Below are positions 9,889 through 17,787 of a DNA stretch of 64,000 bases, piece after piece. Positions within the stretch are counted from its first letter, which is position 1, and every line of letters starts with the position of its first letter. The translations under genes were made by a program, and so were the position numbers. The DNA comes from Arcanobacterium sp. (GTDB lineage: Bacteria; Actinomycetota; Actinomycetes; Actinomycetales; Actinomycetaceae), in contig JALFSN010000003.1 in the NCBI GenBank assembly GCA_022778805.1, positions 124,001-188,000 of the forward strand. The letters are read 5' to 3'. The notes beneath the pieces were generated by a model, which searched no databases, was not told where the DNA came from, and was given only the letters and a program-made list of their open reading frames with translations.

Positions 9889-11781
9889 TTAGTTTCCACT
9901 CGGATACCACGGATACTCAAAAAGAGGCTGAGTTGAAGGCGAGACCTTCAAATCTCTCATCGTGTACTCACCTATTTTTTGAAAGACCGGCACGGCGGCA
10001 CCAGGGACGTACGAACCTTGGAAATACAGCGTCACTGCAATCGCCACCCGAGGGCTGTCTGCGGGCACAATCCCCACAAACGACGTCACCGTGTTCGTAA
10101 GTGCTCCTGAAGAATCCGCATTTTCACCAGTGCCAGTTTTCCCTGCTACATTGTATCCCGCAATCCGGCCGAGCTTTCCCGCTGTGGCTCCGTCGCGCGT
10201 CACGCCTTGCATAACCTGTAGCATCGTCTGAGCAGTTTCTTTCGATACGACGCGCTGCGCCGTCCCCACCACCGTGGGAGTGTACACGCCGCTTTCGTCC
10301 TCATACCCTTGCACGATATGCGGCGGGATGAGCGTTCCCTGCTGCCCGAAGACCGCCACCATCTGCGCGAGCTGAAGCGTATTGACCGACAGCGCCTGAC
10401 CAATCATCGTCATGTAATGATCGCGTGAACCCCACTGGTCATATGGGCGGAGCAGTCCAGAAGTCTCAGCGGGGAGCTCAATGCCAGTGGGTTTTCCCAA
10501 ACCAAACTTTTGCAGATACGAATACCGCACCTGATCGCTGATTGTATCACCCACCTGCACCATGGCCGTGTTGTAGGATTTAGCAAGTCCTCCAGCCACC
10601 GTCATCGTCTCTGTCGCATGGTTATCAGCATCCGAGATCTCTTCACCATTGGGCATCGTCATGTTACTCGCCACCGTCACCGGAGTGAGCGGAGTGACTT
10701 TCTGCTGGTCAATCGCCGCCGCGAGAGTCATTAATTTCCCGACCGAACCAGGCTCGACGGCAGAGGAGACTGAACGAGCTCCCCAATTTTCCGTCGATGT
10801 TTTGTTCAGTTGAGACGGATCGGGAGAAGCACTGTCAGCTAAGGTCAGTATCGCACCCGTACCAATCTCCAGTACGACAGCGGTGCCCCAGGTCGCGTGG
10901 GTTTTCTTCACCTGTGCATCAACCGCATCTTGAGCAGCTCGCTGAATATCGGCGTCCAGCGTCAGCTGCACTTCCCGCCCGTCCACGGCTTTCTTCGTCA
11001 CTCGTTCAGAATCGGGGAACGTCGTCCCATAGGGGCCGACTTCTGCAGAAATAGACCCATCCTGCCCAGCGAGCGTCTTATCCATAGACGATTCGATGCC
11101 AGCTCGCCCGCGCACAAGTTCATCATCAGCGCTTTGTCCTACATATCCCAGCACATTGCCTGCAGTATTGCCATTGGGATAGATGCGCTCCATATAGCGC
11201 TCCGGATAGATCCCGTGAATGCCGAGATCTTTTACTTTTTGCCACTGATCGCTCGATAGCCCGCTGGCAATCAGCGCCCATTGATTCGTGTTCTCGCCCC
11301 GCGGCCCGAGCAACGTCCCTCCGAGCCTTGCTTCATCAACGCCAAGCACCGGAGCGAGCTTTTTAGCAGCAGCAGCGGGCCCTACCCCCACGATCGTTTT
11401 TCCATCCTCGCTGTAGCTCACATAATCTTCGAGGGCTACTTGATCAGCGCGCACATTGTAGCGCGGCACCGATGTGGCGAGTACTGTGCCTTGAGTATCG
11501 ACGATATCGCCGCGTAACGCTTGCTGTTTGTAAGAAGCGGTACGAAAGTCTTTAGCGACATCTGCCAATGCCGGAGCGCGGATCACTTGCAGATAGAGCA
11601 GGCGCCCCCCTAGCAGCAGAGCCATGACGAGCACGATGATTACCGTGATGCGCAGACGCCGATTAGTGGTCACTCGCGCCGCATGATCGGCGCCTTTTCC
11701 GCTTCCTTGAGCACGTTGCCACCACGACTGATAACCACCTGTCTGAGCAGCATCACCCGCAGCGGATGAGTTGTGTGCCAT
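9889..11781 (-). CDS. ftsI: Septal transpeptidase FtsI (class B PBP, PBP3-like)
   Basis: A class B penicillin-binding protein that cross-links septal peptidoglycan with FtsW. A cytoplasmic tail of about 43 residues is followed by one membrane span (about 44-66), a PBP dimerisation domain and a transpeptidase domain. The catalytic motifs are intact: S346-V-G-K349, S402-Y-N404 and K548-T-G550. There are no C-terminal PASTA repeats. The length of 630 is normal for actinobacterial FtsI. A GAGGA site lies 7 nt before the ATG. It follows the ftsL-like gene and immediately precedes murF. Confidence 0.96.
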   Translation of the reverse strand: MAHNSSAAGDAAQTGGYQSWWQRAQGSGKGADHAARVTTNRRLRITVIIVLVMALLLGGRLLYLQVIRAPALADVAKDFRTASYKQQALRGDIVDTQGTVLATSVPRYNVRADQVALEDYVSYSEDGKTIVGVGPAAAAKKLAPVLGVDEARLGGTLLGPRGENTNQWALIASGLSSDQWQKVKDLGIHGIYPERYMERIYPNGNTAGNVLGYVGQSADDELVRGRAGIESSMDKTLAGQDGSISAEVGPYGTTFPDSERVTKKAVDGREVQLTLDADIQRAAQDAVDAQVKKTHATWGTAVVLEIGTGAILTLADSASPDPSQLNKTSTENWGARSVSSAVEPGSVGKLMTLAAAIDQQKVTPLTPVTVASNMTMPNGEEISDADNHATETMTVAGGLAKSYNTAMVQVGDTISDQVRYSYLQKFGLGKPTGIELPAETSGLLRPYDQWGSRDHYMTMIGQALSVNTLQLAQMVAVFGQQGTLIPPHIVQGYEDESGVYTPTVVGTAQRVVSKETAQTMLQVMQGVTRDGATAGKLGRIAGYNVAGKTGTGENADSSGALTNTVTSFVGIVPADSPRVAIAVTLYFQGSYVPGAAVPVFQKIGEYTMRDLKVSPSTQPLFEYPWYPSGN

Positions 11782-11805
11782 GGCAGATCCTCTGTGCTCT
11801 CTGTA

Positions 11806-12201
11806 TTACTTCGTTGCTGTCGATACAGTACCAGCATCGAGGTCAATGTGCCGCAGACCCGTGGCCGGAACCATGCCGAGCGCCGTCGCCTGAGAGCGCA
11901 GCCCCTGTGCACTCGTCGCCTCAGCGGCACGCGCTGCGAGGGTTTCCTCTTCAATCTGTACGGTACTCAATGTCACCTTAATCGCTTCCATCTCGTACGC
12001 ACCTTGCACCATGCGCGTGTTGAGATAAAAAGAGAGCAAGAGCGCACCGATAAAAAGCACGGCACAGGTGAGTACGCAGAGCGTGAACCCGCGCCGTGGC
12101 GCGGGAGCAGGCACCACTGAGAGACTGGGGGCATCAATCACTGGACGCGACGATGGCTGCGCCCATGGCCGGCTCTTTACTCCTGCAAGTGCTACGCTCA
12201 T
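11806..12201 (-). CDS. ftsL: FtsL-like small divisome membrane protein
   Basis: A 131-residue bitopic protein in the ftsL slot between rsmH and ftsI. About 36 cytoplasmic residues lead into one strongly hydrophobic span (about 38-60, CVLTCAVLFIGALLLSFYLN). A short extracellular helix rich in Glu, Ala and Leu follows, compatible with the leucine-zipper-like coiled coil of FtsL. FtsL sequences are poorly conserved, so the name rests on size, topology and position. The ATG overlaps the rsmH stop by 4 nt. Known FtsL proteins bind FtsB and FtsQ and activate FtsWI. Confidence 0.82.
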   Translation of the reverse strand: MSVALAGVKSRPWAQPSSRPVIDAPSLSVVPAPAPRRGFTLCVLTCAVLFIGALLLSFYLNTRMVQGAYEMEAIKVTLSTVQIEEETLAARAAEATSAQGLRSQATALGMVPATGLRHIDLDAGTVSTATK

Positions 12202-13295
12202 GCCCGCTCTCCTTCAATGCAGCGTGAAATGTGATGTGATATACGATCAGAAGCCTCAGCGGCAGGTGACGCAGATGACGACGTCACTGACCATGCATTC
12301 ACCTGAGTGCCTACCGACGGGACAGGGCGAATTTTGCGCACTGCACGAATCCGCACCGAAGCGGAACGTGGATTGTGCTCAATTTCCTGAGGCGTGGCTT
12401 TCAGGGCTCCCTTAGTGAGGGGTTCCAGATAAGGCTCATGGCCAGCAAGTTCCACGGGCAAACCAGCTGGAGTGCTCGACTGCAGGCCAGCTGCAAACGC
12501 CTCTTTCACGAGACGATCCTCCAGCGAATGGTATGCCTCAATCACGATATGTCCGCCTACGCGCACACTGGCCATCGCTCTCGGAAGAGCACGCTCAAGA
12601 ATGGCTAGCTCATCATTGACGGCGATCCGCAACGCCTGAAAAGTGCGCTTAGCTGGATGTCCACCTTTGCGACGTGCCGGAGCGGGAATCGCCTCACGCA
12701 CCAGTTCAGCGAGCTCAGCCGTGGTGGAAATAGGATGCTGCACGCGCCGCTGCACGATACGGGAAGCGATGCGAGAGGCAAAGCGCTCTTCACCGTACAC
12801 GCGCAAAATCGTAGCGAGTTCACTCTGGCTGGCTTCCCGCACAATATCAGCAGCAGTGCGCGAACCGCTCCCGTCCATGCGCATATCCAAGGGGGCATCA
12901 TGCGCGTAAGAGAAACCGCGCTCACGCATATCGAGCTGGTAGGAGGAGACGCCAAGATCCATCACAATGCCATCGACGCCGCTGCTGCCAGCGTATTCTT
13001 TCGCAACCTCGGCTACTGCGTCATAGGTGGTGTGCACAGGATGAAAGCGGGAGCCGAATCGGCGTAGGCGCTCAGAGGCAAGGGCGATAGCCTCGGCGTC
13101 ACGGTCAATTCCAATGACTGTGAGTCCGCTAAAACGCTCTAAAGCACCCTCACTGTGCCCGCCCATGCCGAGCGTGCAATCAATGAGCACAGCTCCTGGT
13201 GCAGAGATAGCCGGAGCAAGCAGATCGAGGCACTGCGTGAGCATCACTGGCTGATGCAGCGCTCCCGCATCGTTAGCCAGCGGATATTCCACCAT
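12198..13295 (-). CDS. rsmH: 16S rRNA (cytosine(1402)-N(4))-methyltransferase RsmH (MraW)
   Basis: SAM-dependent N4 methylation of C1402 in the ribosomal P site. It starts with HQPVML, the RsmH signature, followed by the SAM-binding loop DCTLGMGGHSEG at about 39-50. Further landmarks are GIVMDLGVSSYQLD, RGFSY, PLDMRMD and the C-terminal EAYHSLEDRLVK. At 365 residues it is slightly longer than the usual 310-350 because of a polar tail. AGAGG lies 6 nt before the ATG. It follows mraZ by 128 nt and overlaps the ftsL-like gene by 4 nt. Confidence 0.97.
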   Translation of the reverse strand: MVEYPLANDAGALHQPVMLTQCLDLLAPAISAPGAVLIDCTLGMGGHSEGALERFSGLTVIGIDRDAEAIALASERLRRFGSRFHPVHTTYDAVAEVAKEYAGSSGVDGIVMDLGVSSYQLDMRERGFSYAHDAPLDMRMDGSGSRTAADIVREASQSELATILRVYGEERFASRIASRIVQRRVQHPISTTAELAELVREAIPAPARRKGGHPAKRTFQALRIAVNDELAILERALPRAMASVRVGGHIVIEAYHSLEDRLVKEAFAAGLQSSTPAGLPVELAGHEPYLEPLTKGALKATPQEIEHNPRSASVRIRAVRKIRPVPSVGTQVNAWSVTSSSASPAAEASDRISHHISRCIEGERA

Positions 13296-13423
13296 TGCTT
13301 GCCTCTTCCACTTGACAGCCGCTATCTCACAAGGGCAGTGCGAGAACCGCAGCCCTCCACCGCTCCCAGAAGTCGGGGAATCACCTCTGGAGGCGGTGAA
13401 AGGCTGTAGCCCTCGCCTCGCTA

Positions 13424-13855
13424 CTACAAAATCCCTGGAATAAGTTCTTCTTCGCGGTCTGCGAAGCTCTCCTCATTGCCCTGCAAATACTGCTCCCACG
13501 CCATGCGATCCCAAATTTCCGCATGTTCGCCCGAGCCAATCACGCTCAAATCGCGCGTGAGCCCTGCGTATTGGCGCAGATTCACCGGAATAGTAATCCT
13601 CCCTTGCTTATCCGGAATTTGATCAGCAGCCCCCGAAAGAAAGACGCGCTTGTAGCTACGCGCTTCCTTCACCGTGATCGGCGCCTGCTGGAGGCGTTCC
13701 AAGATGCGCTCAAATGCGTTCATAGGGAACACATACAAGCAATGTTCTTGACCTTTGGTAATCACAAGACCACTGGAGAGCTGATCGCGATACTTCGCAG
13801 GCAAAATGAGGCGCCCCTTGGCATCGAGCAATGGCTCGTACGTACCCAGGAACAC
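13424..13855 (-). CDS. mraZ: Transcriptional regulator MraZ
   Basis: A 143-residue protein with two AbrB-like SpoVT/MraZ repeats. The first opens with MFLGTYEPLLDAKGR and LPAKYR; the second contains DKQGRITIP. MraZ is the first gene of most dcw clusters and a DNA-binding regulator of its own promoter in several bacteria. The start is a GTG at 13855; an ATG 4 nt upstream is out of frame. Repeats of AAAGTGGAG spaced 10 and 19 bp lie just upstream (13879-13916) and look like its operator. Confidence 0.96.
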   Translation of the reverse strand: MFLGTYEPLLDAKGRLILPAKYRDQLSSGLVITKGQEHCLYVFPMNAFERILERLQQAPITVKEARSYKRVFLSGAADQIPDKQGRITIPVNLRQYAGLTRDLSVIGSGEHAEIWDRMAWEQYLQGNEESFADREEELIPGIL

Positions 13856-13878
13856 TCATCTCACCTCACTCCCTATCG

Positions 13879-13916
13879 CTCCACTTCTTGCTCATGTCTC
13901 CACTTTACTCCACTTT
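13879..13916 (-). promoter_or_regulatory. MraZ-box direct repeats in front of mraZ
   Basis: Read on the minus strand, AAAGTGGAG occurs at 13908-13916 and 13898-13906, and AAGTGGAG at 13879-13886. The first two are exactly one helical turn (10 bp) apart and the third is 19 bp further on. Described MraZ operators are short G-rich direct repeats with about 10-bp periodicity (E. coli TGGGN with N5 spacers, Mycoplasma AAAGTG-type). The position, 24-61 nt before mraZ, fits autoregulation. Confidence 0.72.
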
Positions 13917-14361
13917 CCACCTCCAACAAAATATTTTTGCCAAATTACTTTGATTTTTTCGCTCTATTTTAAGGAAAAAACAAGTGGAGGGATTTTTAGT
14001 ATATTTCGGACAATCATCAAGCATTGACAGCTTGCACAGTCACATACAGACAGATAGGCACAGCTCGCAGCGAATTGAGACAGCGAGATTCAGGTATGTG
14101 CCAGGCGGCAGATGCAGGGAATTGTCATCGATGACGCGAGTATGAGAACAAGTAAGGAAAGAAAAGGAAGAAAAAGCGAGCAAAGACGCTATAAGCAACT
14201 ATTTTGACGCTTATCCCCATTTTTTTTGGCACTTAGCTCTTGACGATGGGTGGCCAGAACACCAGGACGGATGCAACAGGAACAGCAAAACGGGCACAGT
14301 CACGGCACTAGAACGAAAAGAGCCGGAACACTCGTAGCGGAAGCCCCGCACGCAGCAACAA

Positions 14362-14412
14362 AAAGTGGGCGCCGAAGCACCCACGTGGTGGAAAGTGGAG
14401 GGAAAAGTGGAG
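14362..14412 (+). promoter_or_regulatory. Second AAAGTGGAG repeat cluster, opposite orientation
   Basis: AAAGTGGG at 14362-14369, AAAGTGGAG at 14392-14400 and AAAGTGGAG at 14404-14412 repeat the mraZ operator word on the other strand, about 480 bp from the first cluster. No plus-strand gene follows before the convergent DUF3040 gene. It may be a distal MraZ site; this is inference from sequence identity only. Confidence 0.45.
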
Positions 14413-14482
14413 GAATATGACAGCAGAAACAGCAGGAGGAAGATTCCCGCATCCCCTACTTCTCCTACTTTCTATGTCTTTC

Positions 14483-14878
14483 CTACATCCCTCGCTCTTT
14501 GCGTCGGCGCTCCCACGCCTCAGCTTGACGTTCCATATAACTCGACTTACTCCGCTGTGGTTTGCGGGAGCGCACTTTCGCCTCCTGGCGTTCACTTCTC
14601 GGCCCAGAGACGAGATACCAAAATCCTGCAAACACAATCACTGCACCCACAATGCCGAGCGGCACCACTTCAATCATCACTCCGCTGAGCACCACAATGA
14701 GCCCTACGACGGCCACGATTAGCCCCAGCACGAGGTGTTTGGGCGAAATCGACAAGCCAGCTGGCACATCAGCGCTTTCTTCTTCGTGCGCGAGCGCTTT
14801 CACAAAAGCGGGATCTTCGTGGGCGAGCTGCGCCTCAAGTTGGGCGAGCATCTCGCGTTCCTCATCCGTCAGCGCCAT
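14483..14878 (-). CDS. DUF3040 membrane protein
   Basis: A 131-residue protein beginning MALTDEEREMLAQLEAQLAHEDP, the typical opening of the actinobacterial DUF3040 family. Two adjacent hydrophobic segments (about 48-90) form a membrane hairpin and are followed by a basic, Arg/Lys-rich tail. The family is commonly encoded next to mraZ in actinobacteria but its function is unknown. GAGGAG lies 6 nt before the ATG. It is transcribed towards mraZ, separated by about 600 non-coding nt, and lies 129 nt downstream of dinB. Confidence 0.9.
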   Translation of the reverse strand: MALTDEEREMLAQLEAQLAHEDPAFVKALAHEEESADVPAGLSISPKHLVLGLIVAVVGLIVVLSGVMIEVVPLGIVGAVIVFAGFWYLVSGPRSERQEAKVRSRKPQRSKSSYMERQAEAWERRRKERGM

Positions 14879-15007
14879 ATTAGCTCCTCGAAATCATACG
14901 ATCTGCACCGTGGTGCTACCTCGGTACATTTTACTATAACCACTTGCTATAGCCATTTTTTGCTGCGTTCATGACGGCTCTCGAATACATTCACGGCGGC
15001 ACGCGGC

Positions 15008-16255
15008 TCAGTTGCTCCCTTTAGGATATCCGATTGCGTCTGGCGAGGGTAGCACAAGTCTGCCCGCCAGCAGAGCAGAGCGTCCAAATCGTTCGCGTAC
15101 CTCGTCAAACGTGTGATCAATCGCCTCGCGCCGCCCGTCGTCACCGAAAGAGAGCTGCATACCAGAATCGCGAGGTACCAGGCCAGCAGCTCTCACTCCC
15201 ACCAAGCGAACTCCCCCATCGGGAAAGGACACAGCATCGAAAAGACGCTGCGCAGCGGCAAAGATATCTGCATTCCGATCCGTCGCCACCGGAAGAGTGA
15301 CCGAGCGCGAGATAGTAGCAAAGCCAACGGAACGCACTTTCAGGGAAATGGTGGCTGCCCGCACCCCATGCGCGCGAAGCCGCTGGCCAAGATCGTGCGA
15401 TTGCTCCAGTATGACTGCCTCTACGCTGGAGCGATCAAGCAGCGGATCAAAGAACGTGCGCTCTTTCGACATAGATTTCTCGTCGCGCTGTGGTATCACT
15501 GAGCGCGTATCCCGATTCATACACAGCGCAAAGAGCTTCTCCCCCGCCGCCGTTCCCAACATCCGAATGAGCGTTTTCTCTCCCAGCTCGGCAATATCTC
15601 CTACAGTCTTTACGCCTTTACGCTCCAGAATTGCGCGAGTCTTTTCTCCGACGCCCCACAGAGCGCCGATAGGCAGCGGGTGTAAAAACGCGAGCGACGC
15701 CGATTCTGGCACCAGCAGCAAACCGTCAGGTTTCGCTTGCGTAGAAGCAATTTTTGCCAGGTGCTTGGTGCTAGCTATACCCACTGACGCCGGCACTCCT
15801 TCGCGCGCGCGAATCTCATGGCGAATCATGCGCCCGATCTCCAGCGGAGAGCCAAACAGTTTGCGCACCCCCGAAACGTCGAGAAACGCCTCATCCACGG
15901 ACACCTGCTCGACGAGCGGAGTAATGGAGCGCAAAAAATCCATGATGCGATGCGAGACGTCACGGTAGCGTTCACTATCGACAGGCAGGATGACCAACTG
16001 CGGGCACAACCGTTTTGCCCGAGCCACAGGCATAGCAGAATTGACACCAAAGGTGCGAGCCTCATAAGACGCCGCCGAGATGACCCCGCGCTCTTGTCCT
16101 CCCACAGCAAGTGGAATCCCGCGCAGATGCGGCTTGCTCAGCAGCTCTACGGAGACGAAAAATGCATCCATATCGACGTGCAGAATGGGCGTGGCTGAAT
16201 CGTCACTCCCCCAATCGCGCTTTGCCGTCTGTAAACGAGGAGCACGAGACATCAT
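15008..16255 (-). CDS. dinB: DNA polymerase IV (Y-family translesion polymerase)
   Basis: Error-prone translesion synthesis across damaged templates. The Y-family catalytic residues are present: D28 in HVDMDAFFVSVE and D121-E122 in SVDEAFLD. The conserved YEARTFGV and GIASTKHLAKIAS motifs, a helix-hairpin-helix thumb (LWGVGEKTRAIL) and a little-finger domain follow. The length of 415 is typical of actinobacterial DinB. Two ATG codons at 16255 and 16252 are possible starts, with GAGGTG just upstream. No LexA box is visible in the 86 nt before it, unlike lexA and recA in this window. Confidence 0.95.
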   Translation of the reverse strand: MMSRAPRLQTAKRDWGSDDSATPILHVDMDAFFVSVELLSKPHLRGIPLAVGGQERGVISAASYEARTFGVNSAMPVARAKRLCPQLVILPVDSERYRDVSHRIMDFLRSITPLVEQVSVDEAFLDVSGVRKLFGSPLEIGRMIRHEIRAREGVPASVGIASTKHLAKIASTQAKPDGLLLVPESASLAFLHPLPIGALWGVGEKTRAILERKGVKTVGDIAELGEKTLIRMLGTAAGEKLFALCMNRDTRSVIPQRDEKSMSKERTFFDPLLDRSSVEAVILEQSHDLGQRLRAHGVRAATISLKVRSVGFATISRSVTLPVATDRNADIFAAAQRLFDAVSFPDGGVRLVGVRAAGLVPRDSGMQLSFGDDGRREAIDHTFDEVRERFGRSALLAGRLVLPSPDAIGYPKGSN

Positions 16256-16341
16256 TCACCTCACTCTCAGCACGCCGTCACCACTCTTACCGAAACTGCT
16301 CTCATAAGGAAAAACCGCTCTCATACTCGCATAGGAAAGCC

Positions 16342-17385
16342 TTAGTCTTTATGATGCTTTCCACGCCGCAAGCGCCCTGTGATGACGGTTCGCAGACTCG
16401 CATGTTGCTCAGCTTCAAAATCGCCCTGGCCGCCATCCTTACGTTTCTCAGAGTCAGGGGCTCCACGGCGTCCGAACTCATCTTGCGCCTGTCGCAGTGG
16501 ATCTTTTGCCAGCGAGGCCAAAAACTGCTCAGCAGCTTGCGCAATTTCCTCCGCAGTGGGCATGGAAGGCAAGACCTCAGCAGGACGCGTGACTCCGGCA
16601 CTGGAAGGGAGCTTGTCGTACTCCTCTTCGAGATTTGCCAGCAGTTGTGCGAAATCGGAACCTTCTTCAATCATCTGATTGAGCCCGCTCAGCTGCTCGT
16701 CTTCCAGCTGCTCCAAATCGCCCAACGGCAAGGTCGGCCCGCCAAGATGGGCCGTCATTTTGATGACGGCGAGCGCTCCAGAAATAAACGGATGCGGCCC
16801 TTTTGCCATATAAAACGGCACCCGCACGCGGATATTCGTGACCGAAATTCCCGTCTGCCCAGCGTGAAATTCAAAGAAATCCTGCAGCTGTGAGAATTGC
16901 TCAGCAACACCAGGCACGAATTGCACGTCCGTGCGCGTCGTCGTGCGAATGAGCATATCAGCAGGACGGGTGTGCGGAACTCCAGCGGGCATTCCAGCAA
17001 AAGAAAACACCTCTCGCACACCGAAACGCTCCACTACCGAGAGCAGATCACTCGTGAGTGTATTCCAGCGAAAATCTGGCTCTTGCCCAGAGAGATAGAG
17101 GAAATTCTCGCCGTGCATATCGGTGACCAAATCGAGATTCATATGCGGCTGAGATAGATCCACGAGCTTGCCATCCCGATAGGAGACAATCGGGCGCTGC
17201 GCGCGAAAATCATAGATCACATCTTGATCAAATGATGCCAGCTCCACAGCTTCAAGCGAATCGACCGAGGCAGCCACCGCCTGCGAGACGTCTCCGGCGT
17301 CCACGAGCGGATCGACAAGATTGATCAGCATTCGCGGCACTGTGAGATCGTGAGTGTCGTTCACGTAATGAATCAAGCTCGCCAT
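16342..17385 (-). CDS. PAC2 family protein (proteasome-assembly-chaperone fold)
   Basis: A 347-residue soluble protein of the PAC2 family, recognisable from the start LIHYVNDTHDLTVPRMLINL, through EPDFRWNTLTSDLL and GMPAGVPHTRP, to VPFYMAKGPHPFISGALAVI and GPTLPLGDLE. In actinobacteria these proteins are widespread and share the fold of eukaryotic 20S proteasome assembly chaperones; their biochemical role is not established. The C-terminal 60 residues are charged and low in complexity. GAGGGG lies 5 nt before the ATG. It is divergent from helD, with a 402-nt repeat-bearing gap between them. Confidence 0.88.
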   Translation of the reverse strand: MASLIHYVNDTHDLTVPRMLINLVDPLVDAGDVSQAVAASVDSLEAVELASFDQDVIYDFRAQRPIVSYRDGKLVDLSQPHMNLDLVTDMHGENFLYLSGQEPDFRWNTLTSDLLSVVERFGVREVFSFAGMPAGVPHTRPADMLIRTTTRTDVQFVPGVAEQFSQLQDFFEFHAGQTGISVTNIRVRVPFYMAKGPHPFISGALAVIKMTAHLGGPTLPLGDLEQLEDEQLSGLNQMIEEGSDFAQLLANLEEEYDKLPSSAGVTRPAEVLPSMPTAEEIAQAAEQFLASLAKDPLRQAQDEFGRRGAPDSEKRKDGGQGDFEAEQHASLRTVITGRLRRGKHHKD

Positions 17386-17787
17386 TGTATCCCCTCTCGA
17401 TTCAGCTCATTGTACATATACGCCCTAGACTCCACACTGCCACATTTCTCCCGCGCATGCGCGCTTCTCAGCATCCGGCTGAGCGTCAGATTCCTCACGC
17501 CGACGCACCCTATGCAGAGCCTCATGCCATGCAAGCACATTCCCCTTCCCTCCACGTGCCACATTCTCTCCTCTCACGCGAGCCAGCTTGGTCAGGTGAC
17601 GCCCGCTCCGGTGGTTCCTTTTCCGGTGCACTCGCTTCGACAACGCCTTTTTCCCCGTGGACATCTACTCCGGTGCTCTGATAGCCCCTTTCTCCGATGC
17701 CTGCCTACTCCAGTGTCCCTGTTTCCAGCGGCATTCGCTCCGGTGGTTCCGCACTCCAGTGGCGTAAAGAGGCCGGAAAGAGAATAA
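17386..17787. other. PAC2-helD divergent intergenic region with short periodic repeats
   Basis: No gene is supported here. A 6-bp hairpin (CTCAGC/GCTGAG, 17467-17483) lies in the first part. The second part (17605-17765) is an array of degenerate 15-16 bp units with a TCCGGTG core, described separately. Plus-strand frames that stay open across it are Pro/Ser-rich and change frame from unit to unit, so translation is unlikely. Confidence 0.5.
17605..17766 (+). repeat. Degenerate 15-16 bp tandem array, core YTCCRGTG, upstream of helD
   Basis: Core copies start near 17607, 17622, 17653, 17668, 17692, 17708, 17723, 17739 and 17754, so most neighbours are 15 or 16 nt apart. The unit GCTCCGGTGGTTCC is perfectly repeated at 17605-17618 and 17737-17750. 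The array ends about 25 nt before the helD start. Confidence 0.65.

Larger units (their letters stand above)
13860..14482. other. 620-nt non-coding interval upstream of the dcw cluster
   Basis: No open frame here looks like a gene. The interval begins with the mraZ operator, followed by an AT-rich block (about 13,925-14,000) that should hold the mraZ promoter, although no single -35/-10 pair is convincing. A lone AAGTGGAGG is at 13982-13990 on the plus strand. The middle (14,000-14,340) shows nothing recognisable apart from a T-run at about 14,219. The far end carries a second AAAGTGG cluster (14362-14412). Confidence 0.5.

Noticed and set aside
14417..14722. A plus-strand frame with GGAGGAAT before an ATG at 14417.
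   Set aside because: The frame is antisense to DUF3040 over most of its length, and its product looks like a shadow translation. The G-rich sequence is better explained as MraZ-type repeats.
16256..16341. A LexA box in front of dinB.
   Set aside because: No CGAAC-N4-GTTCG-like sequence occurs in the upstream 86 nt, so SOS control of dinB is not supported here.
17350..17787. An open plus-strand frame of 145 codons ending directly before the helD start.
   Set aside because: It overlaps the start of the PAC2 gene, has no ribosome site, is Pro/Ser-rich low-complexity sequence and runs through a repeat whose 15/16-nt units shift the frame.
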